From Limosilactobacillus caccae (GTDB lineage Bacteria; Bacillota; Bacilli; Lactobacillales; Lactobacillaceae): 64,000 bases of DNA. This document shows positions 29,619 to 37,638 of this stretch, piece by piece. How positions within the stretch are numbered: the stretch's first letter is position 1; each line of letters starts with the position of its first letter. The stretch is from assembly GCF_900156885.1 (NCBI RefSeq), contig NZ_FTOY01000011.1:248001-312000 (forward strand). The letters run 5' to 3'. A model generated the notes under the pieces. The model had not been told where the DNA came from, did not search any database, and was given only the letters and a program-made list of their open reading frames with translations. Made by a program: the position numbers and the translations under genes.

Positions 29619-29648
29619 TATTTACCATTATTATACACTTTTAAGCGC
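29619..29648 (-). promoter_or_regulatory. Promoter of usp
   Basis: On the minus strand TATAAT lies about 30 bases before the start codon, with TTTACG 18 bases further up; an AAGCGCTT palindrome sits between them. Confidence 0.55.
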
Positions 29649-29676
29649 TTCAGCGTAAAGCCGCATCAGTAAAACT

Positions 29677-29970
29677 TTAGCGTTTATTTATCTTCAAATC
29701 AGCTGCGATTGCAAAGGCCATCATTGTCTCTGCAATGCAGCCAATAACAACCATGCTGACGATAAAGGCGATGCTGTTGGTCCAGGCGGCAATGACACAT
29801 AAAATACCGACAATTGTCATTACGATTCCCCACCCCTTCATTTGGCCGGGGAGGTAGTTGCTCTTTGTTGGGTCAAAGACTAAAAATGCCTTGTGGAGGT
29901 GGGTGAGGAGAAAAAGCCCTTCGAATAAGGCGACGAGGCCAAAGACAGTCATTAAAATTGATAGTAGCAT
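29677..29970 (-). CDS. Small membrane protein of unknown function
   Basis: 97 residues with three hydrophobic helices (about 2-24, 48-66 and 68-88) linked by a polar segment, HLHKAFLVFDPTKSNYLPGQMKGWG. I do not recognise the family. The ribosome site is weak (GGAACGA). It lies between the usp gene and the predicted 6S RNA, on the same strand as both, but the 6S terminator separates it from upstream transcription. Coding is supported by length, codon pattern like its neighbours and the absence of a competing frame. Confidence 0.6.
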   Translation of the reverse strand: MLLSILMTVFGLVALFEGLFLLTHLHKAFLVFDPTKSNYLPGQMKGWGIVMTIVGILCVIAAWTNSIAFIVSMVVIGCIAETMMAFAIAADLKINKR

Positions 29971-29996
29971 AAGATCGTTCCAATCGTAGTTAGATA

Positions 29997-30028
29997 GTAA
30001 AAGAGGCTGGGCAGTTACCCAGCCTCTT
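29997..30028 (-). terminator. Terminator of the predicted 6S RNA
   Basis: A perfect 11-bp stem (AAGAGGCTGGG/CCCAGCCTCTT, 30001-30028) with a 6-base loop; on the minus strand it is followed by TTT. Confidence 0.75.
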
Positions 30029-30228
30029 GATATGTACGAAAACTCCGTCGGTGCCGTTAATTGTCATTCAGTGTTGACCTGTGTTTAAGACAGGTGGGGC
30101 ACGGTCGTCTAATCTTCAACTACCAAGTGTAAAGGCATGCTGTCCAAAAGACTGAACACTAGCCCCAAAGTTATAAGACTGTAAGGCAAACCTGCGTTTA
30201 GACAACGCGTACACTACAGAATTTTCAC
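30029..30228 (-). ncRNA. ssrS: Predicted 6S RNA
   Basis: A region of about 200 bases, without a reading frame, directly downstream of rarA. It has its own promoter on the minus strand (TTGCTT 30262-30257, 17 bases, TATTAT 30239-30234) and a terminator. The predicted ends pair: GAAAATTC at the 5' end with GAGTTTTC at 30045-30038, an eight-pair closing stem; small internal hairpins include GCGTT/AACGC and CCTGT/ACAGG around a large unpaired middle, as in 6S RNA. In Firmicutes 6S RNA genes often lie beside rarA. Assignment rests on position, promoter and shape, since 6S sequences diverge widely; 6S RNA mimics open promoters and binds RNA polymerase. Confidence 0.7.
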
Positions 30229-30233
30229 CTATA

Positions 30234-30262
30234 ATAATAGCATCTTTGTTTCCGATAAGCAA
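30234..30262 (-). promoter_or_regulatory. Promoter of the predicted 6S RNA
   Basis: TTGCTT and TATTAT with exact 17-base spacing on the minus strand; the -35 touches the end of rarA. Confidence 0.65.
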
Positions 30263-31567
30263 TTATTTGCTTGGGTGGTGGTGACCATGCAAGGCCTGGT
30301 GCTGTGCCCGCCGTAGTTGCCAGTATTGTTGTCCTAAGGCGGTCTCAAAGCGGCCGTTTTGCTTTGGTTGGAAGTACTGGGCATCCTTAATCCGGTCAGG
30401 CAGGTATTGCTGGGCGACCCAGTCCTGGGGGTGGTCGTGAGGATAGTCGTAATCATTACCGTGCCCCAGTTTTTCCGCCCCCTGATAGTGGGCATCTTTT
30501 AAGTGGTCGGGGACATCGCCATAGCCCCCCTGTCGTACCTGGGCAATCGCTTCGTCAATTGCGCTGATCCCGGAATTGGACTTGGGGGAAAGGCAAAGTT
30601 CAATTACTGCGTCAGCAAGAGGGATCCGTGCTTCGGGGAAGCCAAGTCGCTCGGCTGCTTGAACGGCCGTGACCGCGCGCTGGGCAGCTGGCATGTTTGC
30701 CAGACCAATGTCTTCATATGCGATGACCATTAGCCGGCGGGCGATGATTGGCAAGTCACCGGCTTCGACTAACCGTGCGAGGTAGTGGAGGGCAGCGTCG
30801 GTGTCAGATCCCCGGATTGACTTTTGAAAGGCGGAGATGACATCATAGTGGGCATCCCCATCTTTGTCAGCCGTTAAGGCCTTTTTCTGGACGCTCTCCT
30901 CAATAATCGGCAGGGTTAGGTGGATTTTACCATCCTCGCTGGCGTCGGTTGACTTAGCCGCCAGTTCGAGGCCGTTAAGGGCACTCCGTAAGTCACCATT
31001 TGTGGCGGTTACTAGCTGGTCTTCGGCGTTTTCCGCCAGGTCAATTGGCATTGTTCCCAGGCCGCGTTCCTTATCTGCCAGCGCCCGGCGAACTGCAATC
31101 TTCATATCATCAACTGTCAGGGGATGGACAGGAAAAATCTGTGTCCGGCTACGGATTGCGGGGTTGATACTAATATACGGGTTTTCTGTCGTGGCCCCGA
31201 TTAGGACGATCCGGCCGTTTTCAAGGTGGGGGAGGAGAAAGTCCTGCTTTGTCTTGTCAAGCCGGTGGATTTCGTCGAGCAAGAGGATAACGGTCCCACT
31301 CATCTTCGCTTCTTCAGCGACAATTTGCAGGTCCTTTTTGGTATCGGTTGCGGCGTTTAACTTGCGGAAGGCGTACTTGGTTGAGCCAGCGATGGCGCTC
31401 GCAATACTGGTTTTACCGGTACCAGGGGGGCCGTAGAGGATCATCGACGAGAGCATCTTTGCCTTTACCATCCGTGAGATAATCTTACCGGGACCGACCA
31501 GGTGCTGTTGGCCGACAACTTCGTCTAAGTTGCGGGGTCGCATCCGGTAAGCAAGTGGTTGTTGCAT
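30263..31567 (-). CDS. rarA: Replication-associated recombination protein A (AAA+ ATPase)
   Basis: 434-residue member of the RarA/MgsA/WRNIP1 family, which acts at stalled replication forks. N-terminal AAA+ domain: Walker A YGPPGTGKTS (about residues 44-53), Walker B LLLDEIHRLDK, sensor-1 GATTENPY, sensor-2 region RSALNGLELA. The C-terminal tetramerisation domain shows KSIRGSDTDAALHYLARLVEAGD, MVIAYEDIGLANMPA and YPHDHPQDWVAQQYLPD. All catalytic residues are present. Transcribed with the yueI-like gene three bases upstream. Confidence 0.95.
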   Translation of the reverse strand: MQQPLAYRMRPRNLDEVVGQQHLVGPGKIISRMVKAKMLSSMILYGPPGTGKTSIASAIAGSTKYAFRKLNAATDTKKDLQIVAEEAKMSGTVILLLDEIHRLDKTKQDFLLPHLENGRIVLIGATTENPYISINPAIRSRTQIFPVHPLTVDDMKIAVRRALADKERGLGTMPIDLAENAEDQLVTATNGDLRSALNGLELAAKSTDASEDGKIHLTLPIIEESVQKKALTADKDGDAHYDVISAFQKSIRGSDTDAALHYLARLVEAGDLPIIARRLMVIAYEDIGLANMPAAQRAVTAVQAAERLGFPEARIPLADAVIELCLSPKSNSGISAIDEAIAQVRQGGYGDVPDHLKDAHYQGAEKLGHGNDYDYPHDHPQDWVAQQYLPDRIKDAQYFQPKQNGRFETALGQQYWQLRRAQHQALHGHHHPSK

Positions 31568-31570
31568 TTG

Positions 31571-32053
31571 TTAATCACGATCCTTTCTGTGAAAGAGATC
31601 ATATAAAAAGCCGTGTTGCTGGTCTTTGTCGGCGGATGCTTCTTCACTTTGCGCAGCTTGTGGGTAGCGCTTGGCGACATCAACGGGGGACTGGTAGACT
31701 GCCTCTTTAGCGGCCACCACCACTGCTAAGGAGTCGTCATTTGTTTTGAATTGCGGATCAGTCTTCATTGTGAACTGTCCACCGGCCTGGGCAGCCGCCC
31801 GGACATAGGGGTGGATCTCGTCGTCAGGGAGGTTGCCGTTAATAAAGACGAGTTTACCGATCCCCCGGGCAAGTTCCTTTTGGACAGCGTCTGTCCAGTT
31901 ATGCTGGCGGAGTTGGCTGACGCTAATGGTTAAACATACTCTTTCCCGAAAGGTGCCAAGATACTTGCGCTGTTCGTCTGGTTTGATTTTGGGGGTGCCG
32001 TACACCGCATTATCAATTCGTTGCTGGGCAGCGGACTTATCTTGTTCTGGCAT
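31571..32053 (-). CDS. YueI-like (DUF1694) protein
   Basis: 160 residues, cytosolic, of the DUF1694/YueI family; function unknown. A compact core (EQRKYLGTFRERVCLTISVSQL ... GIGKLVFINGNLPDDEIHPYVRAAAQAGGQFTMKTD) resembles the family, followed by a polar, probably flexible tail. ATG 32053 follows AAAGGAGAC on the minus strand. It is three bases upstream of rarA and forms an operon with it, an arrangement common in lactobacilli. Confidence 0.85.
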   Translation of the reverse strand: MPEQDKSAAQQRIDNAVYGTPKIKPDEQRKYLGTFRERVCLTISVSQLRQHNWTDAVQKELARGIGKLVFINGNLPDDEIHPYVRAAAQAGGQFTMKTDPQFKTNDDSLAVVVAAKEAVYQSPVDVAKRYPQAAQSEEASADKDQQHGFLYDLFHRKDRD

Positions 32054-32141
32054 AATATCGTCTCCTTTAACTTAGTTATGCTTACCATTCTACCATGAAT
32101 AAGAAAAAGAAGCGGGGAGACTGTTTAGTAGGATAGGTAAC

Positions 32142-32174
32142 AAAAAAGGACTGGGGAATGATTCTCCAGCCCAA
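32142..32174 (-). terminator. Terminator of the YczE-VOC operon
   Basis: GGGCTGGAGA pairs with TCCCCAGTCC (wobble and one mismatch) on the minus strand, ending in TTTTTTG. Confidence 0.75.
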
Positions 32175-32190
32175 TTATGAGGTTAAGTCA

Positions 32191-32598
32191 TTACTTAACG
32201 ATTTCACAGAATTCAATTGTTTCACTGTTAGGTCCTTCGATGTTGAAGAACTTAATTCCCTTGTCCCAGAAGTCGAGGTGTTGGACTTCGCTATCCTTCA
32301 GGGTAAAGCCTTCTTCCTTGGCCGCCTTGAATGCTGCATCTGCATCACTGGTGTTAAGGGAGATGTGGTTGATTGCTCCGGTCTTGTGGACGGCACCGTC
32401 ACCAGTCCAGATTTCTAAAGTTAAGTGGGCGTAGTGCATGAATACTACTTCGTTTCCTTGGTCGTCGGTGTCGAATTCACCGAGCTTTTTAAAGCCAAGC
32501 TTTTCCCAAAAGGCGATGGTCTTTGGCATGTCGTCTGTTGGAATTCCGATGTGTTGTACGTCGTCAAAGTAACCTGCTAAACTCTTGTTAAATGCCAT
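32191..32598 (-). CDS. VOC (glyoxalase/dioxygenase fold) protein
   Basis: 135 residues with the two beta-alpha-beta-beta-beta modules of the vicinal-oxygen-chelate fold. Likely metal ligands are His in VQHIGIPTDDM, Glu in HLTLEIWTGDG, His in AINHISLNTSD and Glu near SETIEFCEI, spaced as in glyoxalase I-like enzymes. The substrate is unknown; methylglyoxal glutathione chemistry is only one option. It is second in an operon, 23 bases after the YczE-like gene, with AGGAG upstream of ATG 32598. Confidence 0.88.
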   Translation of the reverse strand: MAFNKSLAGYFDDVQHIGIPTDDMPKTIAFWEKLGFKKLGEFDTDDQGNEVVFMHYAHLTLEIWTGDGAVHKTGAINHISLNTSDADAAFKAAKEEGFTLKDSEVQHLDFWDKGIKFFNIEGPNSETIEFCEIVK

Positions 32599-32621
32599 GA
32601 TAAAATCACTCCTATAAAATA

Positions 32622-33365
32622 TTAATTACCAATATCAAGTGCCTGGTGCTTTAACTTCGGGAAGATGTAACGGTCTGCCCAACCGGTGATTGCCCCTTGG
32701 AAGGCGAGCGCAAATAATGTTCCCAACCCAAAGTTATAAATTCCACCTTGCATAAATGCGGCGATAATTGCCATGATTGTCGGTGGGATGTATGACATCC
32801 ACATCGCGATGGTGGCATTACCGTGGCAGTAACGGAAACGGATGATCTGGAAAAGGTCATCGGCGGGGTGCAAGACGAGGTTAACCCGCTGGTAAATTGA
32901 AATCGCGGTCCCGATAAATGCGACCCCTAAGAAGTTAATGAACACATATAAGATGACCATTGGCAGCGTGGTGGCGTCAGGCATAATCCGGTTGAAAATG
33001 TCGGAGAACCACTGGATAAAAATGGAAAATGGTAACATGAAAATAAAATTACCACCGATCCGTTTCCAGTCCCACTTGCGCATTAAGATTGCGTTAAGGA
33101 CGGAGGTTAACATCCCTAAGACCATGAATGCCCAGAAGAGGGTCATTGAGTTGTTACCGAGGACAGCGATCCCTAAGTTGTTTTCGGCAGCTGTCCAGTA
33201 AGCAGAACCCAAGAACTGCGGATGAACGTGTGAACTAGTAACAAGGGTTAACACGTTCCCCATTGAATTAATAACGATTGACAATGCAAAGAATGCCCAA
33301 CTAGCGGATAATGAAATTGTCCGTTCGGCAACTTTACCTTGTACAGGAACTTTTTCTTGTTCCAT
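32622..33365 (-). CDS. YczE/YitT-type integral membrane protein
   Basis: 247 residues with five or six membrane helices. The pattern (SLSASWAFFALSIVINSMGNVL ... FINFLGVAFIGTAISIYQRVNLVLHPADDLFQIIRFRYCHGN) matches the YczE/YyaS/YitT group of uncharacterised membrane proteins. ATG 33365 follows GAAGGGAGAG. Upstream, the -35 of its promoter lies in a 20-base palindrome, so it is probably under a specific repressor. Transport function is possible but unproven. Confidence 0.75.
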   Translation of the reverse strand: MEQEKVPVQGKVAERTISLSASWAFFALSIVINSMGNVLTLVTSSHVHPQFLGSAYWTAAENNLGIAVLGNNSMTLFWAFMVLGMLTSVLNAILMRKWDWKRIGGNFIFMLPFSIFIQWFSDIFNRIMPDATTLPMVILYVFINFLGVAFIGTAISIYQRVNLVLHPADDLFQIIRFRYCHGNATIAMWMSYIPPTIMAIIAAFMQGGIYNFGLGTLFALAFQGAITGWADRYIFPKLKHQALDIGN

Positions 33366-33431
33366 TGTACTCTCCCTTCCAACTTGACCAATTAACTGGT
33401 GAAGTTATTCACTTTCTCTCTACGATGAACT

Positions 33432-33472
33432 AATTTACAACCTGAAAAAACGCTTGTCAAGCGCTTCACAAG
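33432..33472 (-). promoter_or_regulatory. Promoter with overlapping palindromic operator (YczE-VOC operon)
   Basis: On the minus strand TTGACA (33460-33455), 17 bases, TAAATT (33437-33432). The -35 is inside the near-perfect palindrome CTTGTCAAGCGCTTCACAAG (33453-33472), with an AAGCGCTT centre as in LacI/CcpA-type operators. Confidence 0.75.
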
Positions 33473-33615
33473 GCCGATTGGCGCGTTTTTCACTATACCA
33501 AAAATATTGAAACGATTTACTGAAAACGCTAACATTTAATGGCGGAAAGAAATCGAAATCTAATTAGACCAATTTGCTGAAAAAGCTTACAAAAAATTTT
33601 GAAAGGGTGGTTTGA

Positions 33616-34365
33616 ATGAAGATTATTATTGCACCGGCACGGACGATGAAGGTCGATTCGGATTCGCTCCCTTACCAGGGGATGCCCCAGTTCATTGACC
33701 AGACGCGGGAAATTCTTTCCTGGATGCGGAGCTTGTCTTATGATGAATTACACAAGTTATGGGAGAATTGTAGTACGACTTTGGCGATGAAAAATTATCG
33801 GTGGCTACAAGAAATGGACTTAAATCGTAACCTGACCCCGGCAATTATTGCCTTTACGGGATTGCAGTACCAGTATATGGCGCCAGATGTTTTTTCAGAA
33901 GACGGCCTGCGCTATGTCCAGGAAAATCTCCGGATCCTCTCCGGATTTTATGGCTTGTTGGGCCCGTTTGATGGGATCGTTCCCTACCGGCTGGGGATGG
34001 GGGATAAAACGAGCCTCGATGGCGGGAAGAGTCTTTATCAGTTTTGGGGGTCGCAATTATATGATGAACTGTACCGCGATAACCGGTTGGTAATTGACCT
34101 TGCCTCGGTGGAATATGAGCGGGCGGTGACGCCGTTTTTACAAGCGGGGGACCAGTTTGTCAAGTGTGTGTTTGGTGAGATGATTGATGGCAAGATCAAG
34201 CAAAAAGCGACCCTTGCGAAGATGGCCCGGGGAAACATGGTTCGTTACTTGGCGGAAAACCAAATTCAGACCCTTGCGGGGGTAAAGGAGTTTGCAGTGG
34301 CGGGCTACCGTTACCGCGAAAATTTATCGACTCCTAGTAGGTTGGTCTTTGAGTTGCAAAAATAA
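33616..34365 (+). CDS. yaaA: YaaA-family (DUF328) peroxide-stress protein
   Basis: 249 residues of the YaaA family, which in E. coli limits free iron and DNA damage under hydrogen peroxide. Diagnostic parts are MKIIIAPARTM at the start, PAIIAFTGLQYQYM, RILSGFYGLLGPFDGIVPYRLGMG, FWGSQLYDEL and IDLASVEYERAV. ATG 33616 follows AAAGGGTGG. Transcribed alone, convergent with rpsD through a shared terminator. Confidence 0.93.
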   Translation: MKIIIAPARTMKVDSDSLPYQGMPQFIDQTREILSWMRSLSYDELHKLWENCSTTLAMKNYRWLQEMDLNRNLTPAIIAFTGLQYQYMAPDVFSEDGLRYVQENLRILSGFYGLLGPFDGIVPYRLGMGDKTSLDGGKSLYQFWGSQLYDELYRDNRLVIDLASVEYERAVTPFLQAGDQFVKCVFGEMIDGKIKQKATLAKMARGNMVRYLAENQIQTLAGVKEFAVAGYRYRENLSTPSRLVFELQK

Positions 34366-34376
34366 TTTAGGAAACA

Positions 34377-34414
34377 AAAAAACACCCGTAACCAAACGAT
34401 TACGGGTGTTTTTA
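34377..34414. terminator. Bidirectional terminator between yaaA and rpsD
   Basis: AAACACCCGTAA (34380-34391) pairs with TTACGGGTGTTT (34400-34411); A and T runs on both sides allow termination in both directions. Confidence 0.93.
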
Positions 34415-34427
34415 GTTGGCAACAAGA

Positions 34428-35036
34428 TTAGATCTTGTTGTAGAATTCAACGATAAGAGCTTCATCAATATCAGCGTTCATATCTTCACGTGCTGGAATC
34501 CGGTTAAGCTTACCTTCAAGCTTGTCAGCATCGAAGTCCACGTATGAAGGACGTGAAACAACGGCTTCAACCGCGTTCTTGATGATGTCCAAGTTCTTGG
34601 ACTTTTCGCGAACGGCGATAACTTGACCAACCTTAACTTCGTATGATGGAATATCAACGCGCTTGCCATCAACAGTGATGTGACCGTGGTTAACTAATTG
34701 ACGTGCTTGACGACGAGTAGTAGCTAAACCAAGACGGTAAACCATGTTATCAAGACGACGTTCAAGCAATGCCATGAAGTTGGCACCGTGAGTACCTTCC
34801 TTGATCTTGCCGGCGCGAACGAAGAGGTTTGAGAATTGACGTTCAGTCATACCGTACATGAAACGAAGCTTTTGCTTTTCACGTAATTGTGTACCGTATT
34901 CTGAAAGCTTACCGCGACGATCACGACCGTGGTCACCAGGAGCGTAAGCCCGACGTGCTAATTCCTTACCAGTACCTGAAAGTGATACGCCAAGACGACG
35001 TGAAAGACGCCAACTTGGACCAGTGTAACGAGACAT
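34428..35036 (-). CDS. rpsD: 30S ribosomal protein S4
   Basis: 202-residue primary 16S rRNA-binding protein that nucleates the small subunit body. N-terminal [36 protein letters not shown], no zinc-binding Cys (C- form), and the S4 RNA-binding domain [40 protein letters not shown] are clear. Monocistronic, as in other Bacilli, behind a structured leader consistent with autoregulation by S4. ATG 35036 follows GGAGG. Confidence 0.98.
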   Translation of the reverse strand: MSRYTGPSWRLSRRLGVSLSGTGKELARRAYAPGDHGRDRRGKLSEYGTQLREKQKLRFMYGMTERQFSNLFVRAGKIKEGTHGANFMALLERRLDNMVYRLGLATTRRQARQLVNHGHITVDGKRVDIPSYEVKVGQVIAVREKSKNLDIIKNAVEAVVSRPSYVDFDADKLEGKLNRIPAREDMNADIDEALIVEFYNKI

Positions 35037-35204
35037 AAATAAATTCCTCCAATAATTTTAGTTGGAGTAAAATAATCCGATTGTGAGCTTGGCATTCGTG
35101 CAGGCTGATTTGAATTTTTCACCCTTGCAGCTGGGTTACTAAAAACACCTATCGGCACCAGTCTGTTGACGAGCTTGCCCCTCACTGCTGCATTATTTTA
35201 CACA
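35037..35204 (-). promoter_or_regulatory. Structured rpsD leader, probable S4 autoregulatory element
   Basis: A leader of about 165 bases closed by a perfect 10-bp stem on the minus strand (GTAAAATAAT at 35201-35192 with ATTATTTTAC at 35076-35067). Just downstream TCCAA (35066-35062) pairs with TTGGA (35052-35048), masking the GGAGG ribosome site. B. subtilis rpsD is controlled by S4 binding its leader, so the same is inferred here. Confidence 0.65.
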
Positions 35205-35210
35205 AGGACT

Positions 35211-35240
35211 ATCATACAATGGTTAGTGGCTACTAGTCAA
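35211..35240 (-). promoter_or_regulatory. Promoter of rpsD
   Basis: TTGACT (35240-35235), 18-base spacer, TATGAT (35216-35211) on the minus strand; the -35 overlaps the stop codon region of the upstream gene. Confidence 0.65.
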
Positions 35241-35691
35241 TTGTTTTAATTAATTCCTGACAAAATGTTTCTAGTTCGTCAACAATTGCCGGATCCGCAA
35301 ACCGGCCCAAAACGGGAGCGTCGAGGTCGAACACCCCTTTTACCTGGCCGTTTTTAATTAGGGGAATAACTAATTCTGATTGGGCATCACTATCACAGGC
35401 AATATAACCGTTAAACTGGTGGACATCATCGACGACAACAGTTTCTTTCGTTGCTGCTGCAGTGCCGCAAACACCGGCACCCATTGCGATATGCATGCAC
35501 GCCACCTTTCCCTGAAATGGTCCCAGCACCAATTCATTAGTTTGGGAATCATATAGGTAGAAACCGGCCCAGTTTAACTGGGGGATGGTCTGCATAATGA
35601 GGGCACTAGCATTGGCAAGATTAGCGGTTTGGTTATGTTCGCCAGCTAGGAGACTGCTTAGTTGGGCAGTTAATAATGATTTTTTGGCCAT
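35233..35691 (-). CDS. msrC: Free methionine-(R)-sulfoxide reductase (GAF domain)
   Basis: 152-residue single GAF-domain enzyme that reduces free Met-R-sulfoxide. The three family Cys positions are visible: CMHIAMGAGVCGTAAATKETVVVDDVHQFNGYIACDSDAQSELVIPL (first, resolving and catalytic Cys), with the acidic DVH and DS residues of the substrate pocket. ATG 35691 has AAGGAT upstream on this strand; the frame extends to 35721 without a ribosome site. Confidence 0.93.
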   Translation of the reverse strand: MAKKSLLTAQLSSLLAGEHNQTANLANASALIMQTIPQLNWAGFYLYDSQTNELVLGPFQGKVACMHIAMGAGVCGTAAATKETVVVDDVHQFNGYIACDSDAQSELVIPLIKNGQVKGVFDLDAPVLGRFADPAIVDELETFCQELIKTID

Positions 35692-35738
35692 AAAATATCC
35701 TTCTTTCTTAATTCGCGTCAAGCATTACAGCTATGGTA

Positions 35739-35747
35739 TGCTATAAT
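35739..35747 (+). promoter_or_regulatory. Extended -10 promoter of ezrA
   Basis: TGCTATAAT (TATAAT 35742-35747), about 75 bases before the start codon. Confidence 0.55.
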
Positions 35748-35820
35748 TTTGATAGGATTATACGGTGATTTATTAGTAAAAATCAATCATAAAACAATAA
35801 ATTTATAGTAGGTGGAAAAA

Positions 35821-37524
35821 GTGGTTTTTCAAATCTTGATTGGTATTTTAGTCATTATTGTCGTTGCGCTGGTCGCTTTATATGTTTTTCAGCGGCAAGC
35901 GGTAACTAAGATTAACGACTTAATGGTAAGTGAAAAGAAACTGGCCGACTTAAAGATTGACCAGCAAATAAAGAAGGCGAATACCCTGACCTTGGTTGGC
36001 GATTCCAAGAAGCAACTGGAAGCAATTAACAGCCGGTTCACTAAGCAGGTAAAGCCGGCGATTGAAGAGTTTAATAAGAAAACACCATTATTAATGGCGG
36101 AGACGCGGACAAGCAAGCTGTTGACGATCAACGGGGAGATCCGGGAGTTGCAGGCCGATCTTGCGACAATCACGGCCAACCTCCAGCGCTTGCAAAAGGA
36201 ACTCCAGCACTTACAGCAGCAAGAGCACAGCCATAAGCAGGCACTTGACCAGATTAAGCAGCGTTACCGTAGTTTCCACCAACAATTAAACGAGAAGAGT
36301 TTTGAATACGGGGGGAGCGAGAAGAAGCTTAACGCAGAGTTAGATGACTTAGAAGAGCAGTTTGCTAAGTTTACGGACTTAACAAACAGGGGAGATTTAG
36401 AAGCCTCCCAGGAGATCTTGACAACCCTGCAGAGTAAAAACGAGCAATTTGCGGAAAAGCTGAAAAAGATCCCGAAGCTCTATAAGCCACTGGCAACCGA
36501 ATTTCCTGGCCAGCTGGAAGAACTAAAGCAGGGGCATGAAACCCTGGTAAAGCAGGATTACCACTTTACGGAAAAGGACATTGCCAAGCAGATTGACCAA
36601 CTCAAGGCCAAGCTGGACCAAACGATTGAGCAATTAAATGACCTTCAGTTAGACATTGTTGAACAGTCAAATAAGGACCTTAGCGAACAAATCGACCATC
36701 TGTATGCGGTAATGCAAAAAGAATTAGACGCCAAGGACGAGGCCCTTCACTTGATGGATGTGATGAAGGACTTTACCCGCCATGCTCAACGGCAAAATGA
36801 TGAGTTGAGTGTCGAGCTTGACCGCCTAAGCCTTAATTACACCCTGACCAATAACGAACAGGAGACGGTGCGGGAATTAAATGAACAGATCCGCGCCATC
36901 TTCAAGCAGTACCGGGACGATGCGGAGGCAATTGCCAAAAAGCAGGCAATTTTTAGCCAGGTTCTTGACCGTGAAAAGAGCAACCAGACCAACCTGACAG
37001 AGATTGAAAAGAGTCAGGAAAAACTTAACGATGAGGTCGCCAAGCTCCAGACAGATGAACAACGGGCCCGGCAGATGCTGCAAAAGTATTCGGTTCAGAT
37101 CCGGACAATCCACCGCCAGGTCGAACAACTAAACTTGCCAGGGCTGCCAAAGGATTACATGGATTACTTCTTCGGGGTTAGTGACGAGATTAAGAAGCTT
37201 GCTGACGAATTGAACGAATATAAGATCAATATGGATGAAGTAACGAAGCAGTTAATCATTGTGGAATCAGACCTCGACAACCTAAATGACAAGACTGACA
37301 TCCTTCGGGACAGTGCGGAGTTGACCGAGCGCTTCTTACAGTACGCCAACCGCTTTAGTGACAATGATAAGATTACTGTTGCGGCTAAGAAGTCCCAAGA
37401 GTTATTCGACCGGTATGAATATACGGCTAGTCTGGAGTCGATTGCGACGGTGCTGGAAGAAGTCGAGCCGGGGAGCTATAAGCGAATTGAAGATAGCTAC
37501 TACCGTGAAGTTGGCCGTGACTAG
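35821..37524 (+). CDS. ezrA: Septation ring formation regulator EzrA
   Basis: 567 residues: one N-terminal membrane helix (FQILIGILVIIVVALVALYVF) and a long cytoplasmic spectrin-like coiled coil rich in Glu, Gln, Lys and Leu. EzrA restrains FtsZ assembly away from mid-cell and links it to wall synthesis in Firmicutes. I prefer GTG 35821, five bases after AGGTGG; a GTG at 35812 would place that site inside the gene. Its terminator has been split by transposons (see the element at 37575-40858). Length fits the family (about 560-570). Confidence 0.92.
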   Translation: MVFQILIGILVIIVVALVALYVFQRQAVTKINDLMVSEKKLADLKIDQQIKKANTLTLVGDSKKQLEAINSRFTKQVKPAIEEFNKKTPLLMAETRTSKLLTINGEIRELQADLATITANLQRLQKELQHLQQQEHSHKQALDQIKQRYRSFHQQLNEKSFEYGGSEKKLNAELDDLEEQFAKFTDLTNRGDLEASQEILTTLQSKNEQFAEKLKKIPKLYKPLATEFPGQLEELKQGHETLVKQDYHFTEKDIAKQIDQLKAKLDQTIEQLNDLQLDIVEQSNKDLSEQIDHLYAVMQKELDAKDEALHLMDVMKDFTRHAQRQNDELSVELDRLSLNYTLTNNEQETVRELNEQIRAIFKQYRDDAEAIAKKQAIFSQVLDREKSNQTNLTEIEKSQEKLNDEVAKLQTDEQRARQMLQKYSVQIRTIHRQVEQLNLPGLPKDYMDYFFGVSDEIKKLADELNEYKINMDEVTKQLIIVESDLDNLNDKTDILRDSAELTERFLQYANRFSDNDKITVAAKKSQELFDRYEYTASLESIATVLEEVEPGSYKRIEDSYYREVGRD

Positions 37525-37584
37525 GCTGCAACCGACTAAATTTGTGAAGATAGAGGCTGGGAAAAAAGTCCTAGTCTAAAACTA

Positions 37585-37627
37585 AAAGCCGGACGATGAG
37601 CCATTTTTTGGTTCATCGTCCGGCTTT
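37585..37627. terminator. 18-bp hairpin at the IS1182 left end
   Basis: 37585-37602 pairs with 37610-37627 (one G-U) around a 7-base T-rich loop. On the minus strand it would end ISL3 transposase transcripts; on the plus strand it could shield the element from ezrA read-through. Confidence 0.65.
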
Positions 37628-37630
37628 GTG

Positions 37631-37638
37631 TATACACA
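37631..37638. repeat. 8-bp target duplication of ISL3, left copy
   Basis: TATACACA, identical to 39134-39141; 8 bp is the usual ISL3-family duplication length. Confidence 0.92.

Noticed and set aside
30864-31436. A 190-codon open frame on the plus strand opposite rarA
   Set aside because: It is a shadow of a well-conserved AAA+ gene, has no ribosome site and shows no domain; rarA has full motifs on the other strand.
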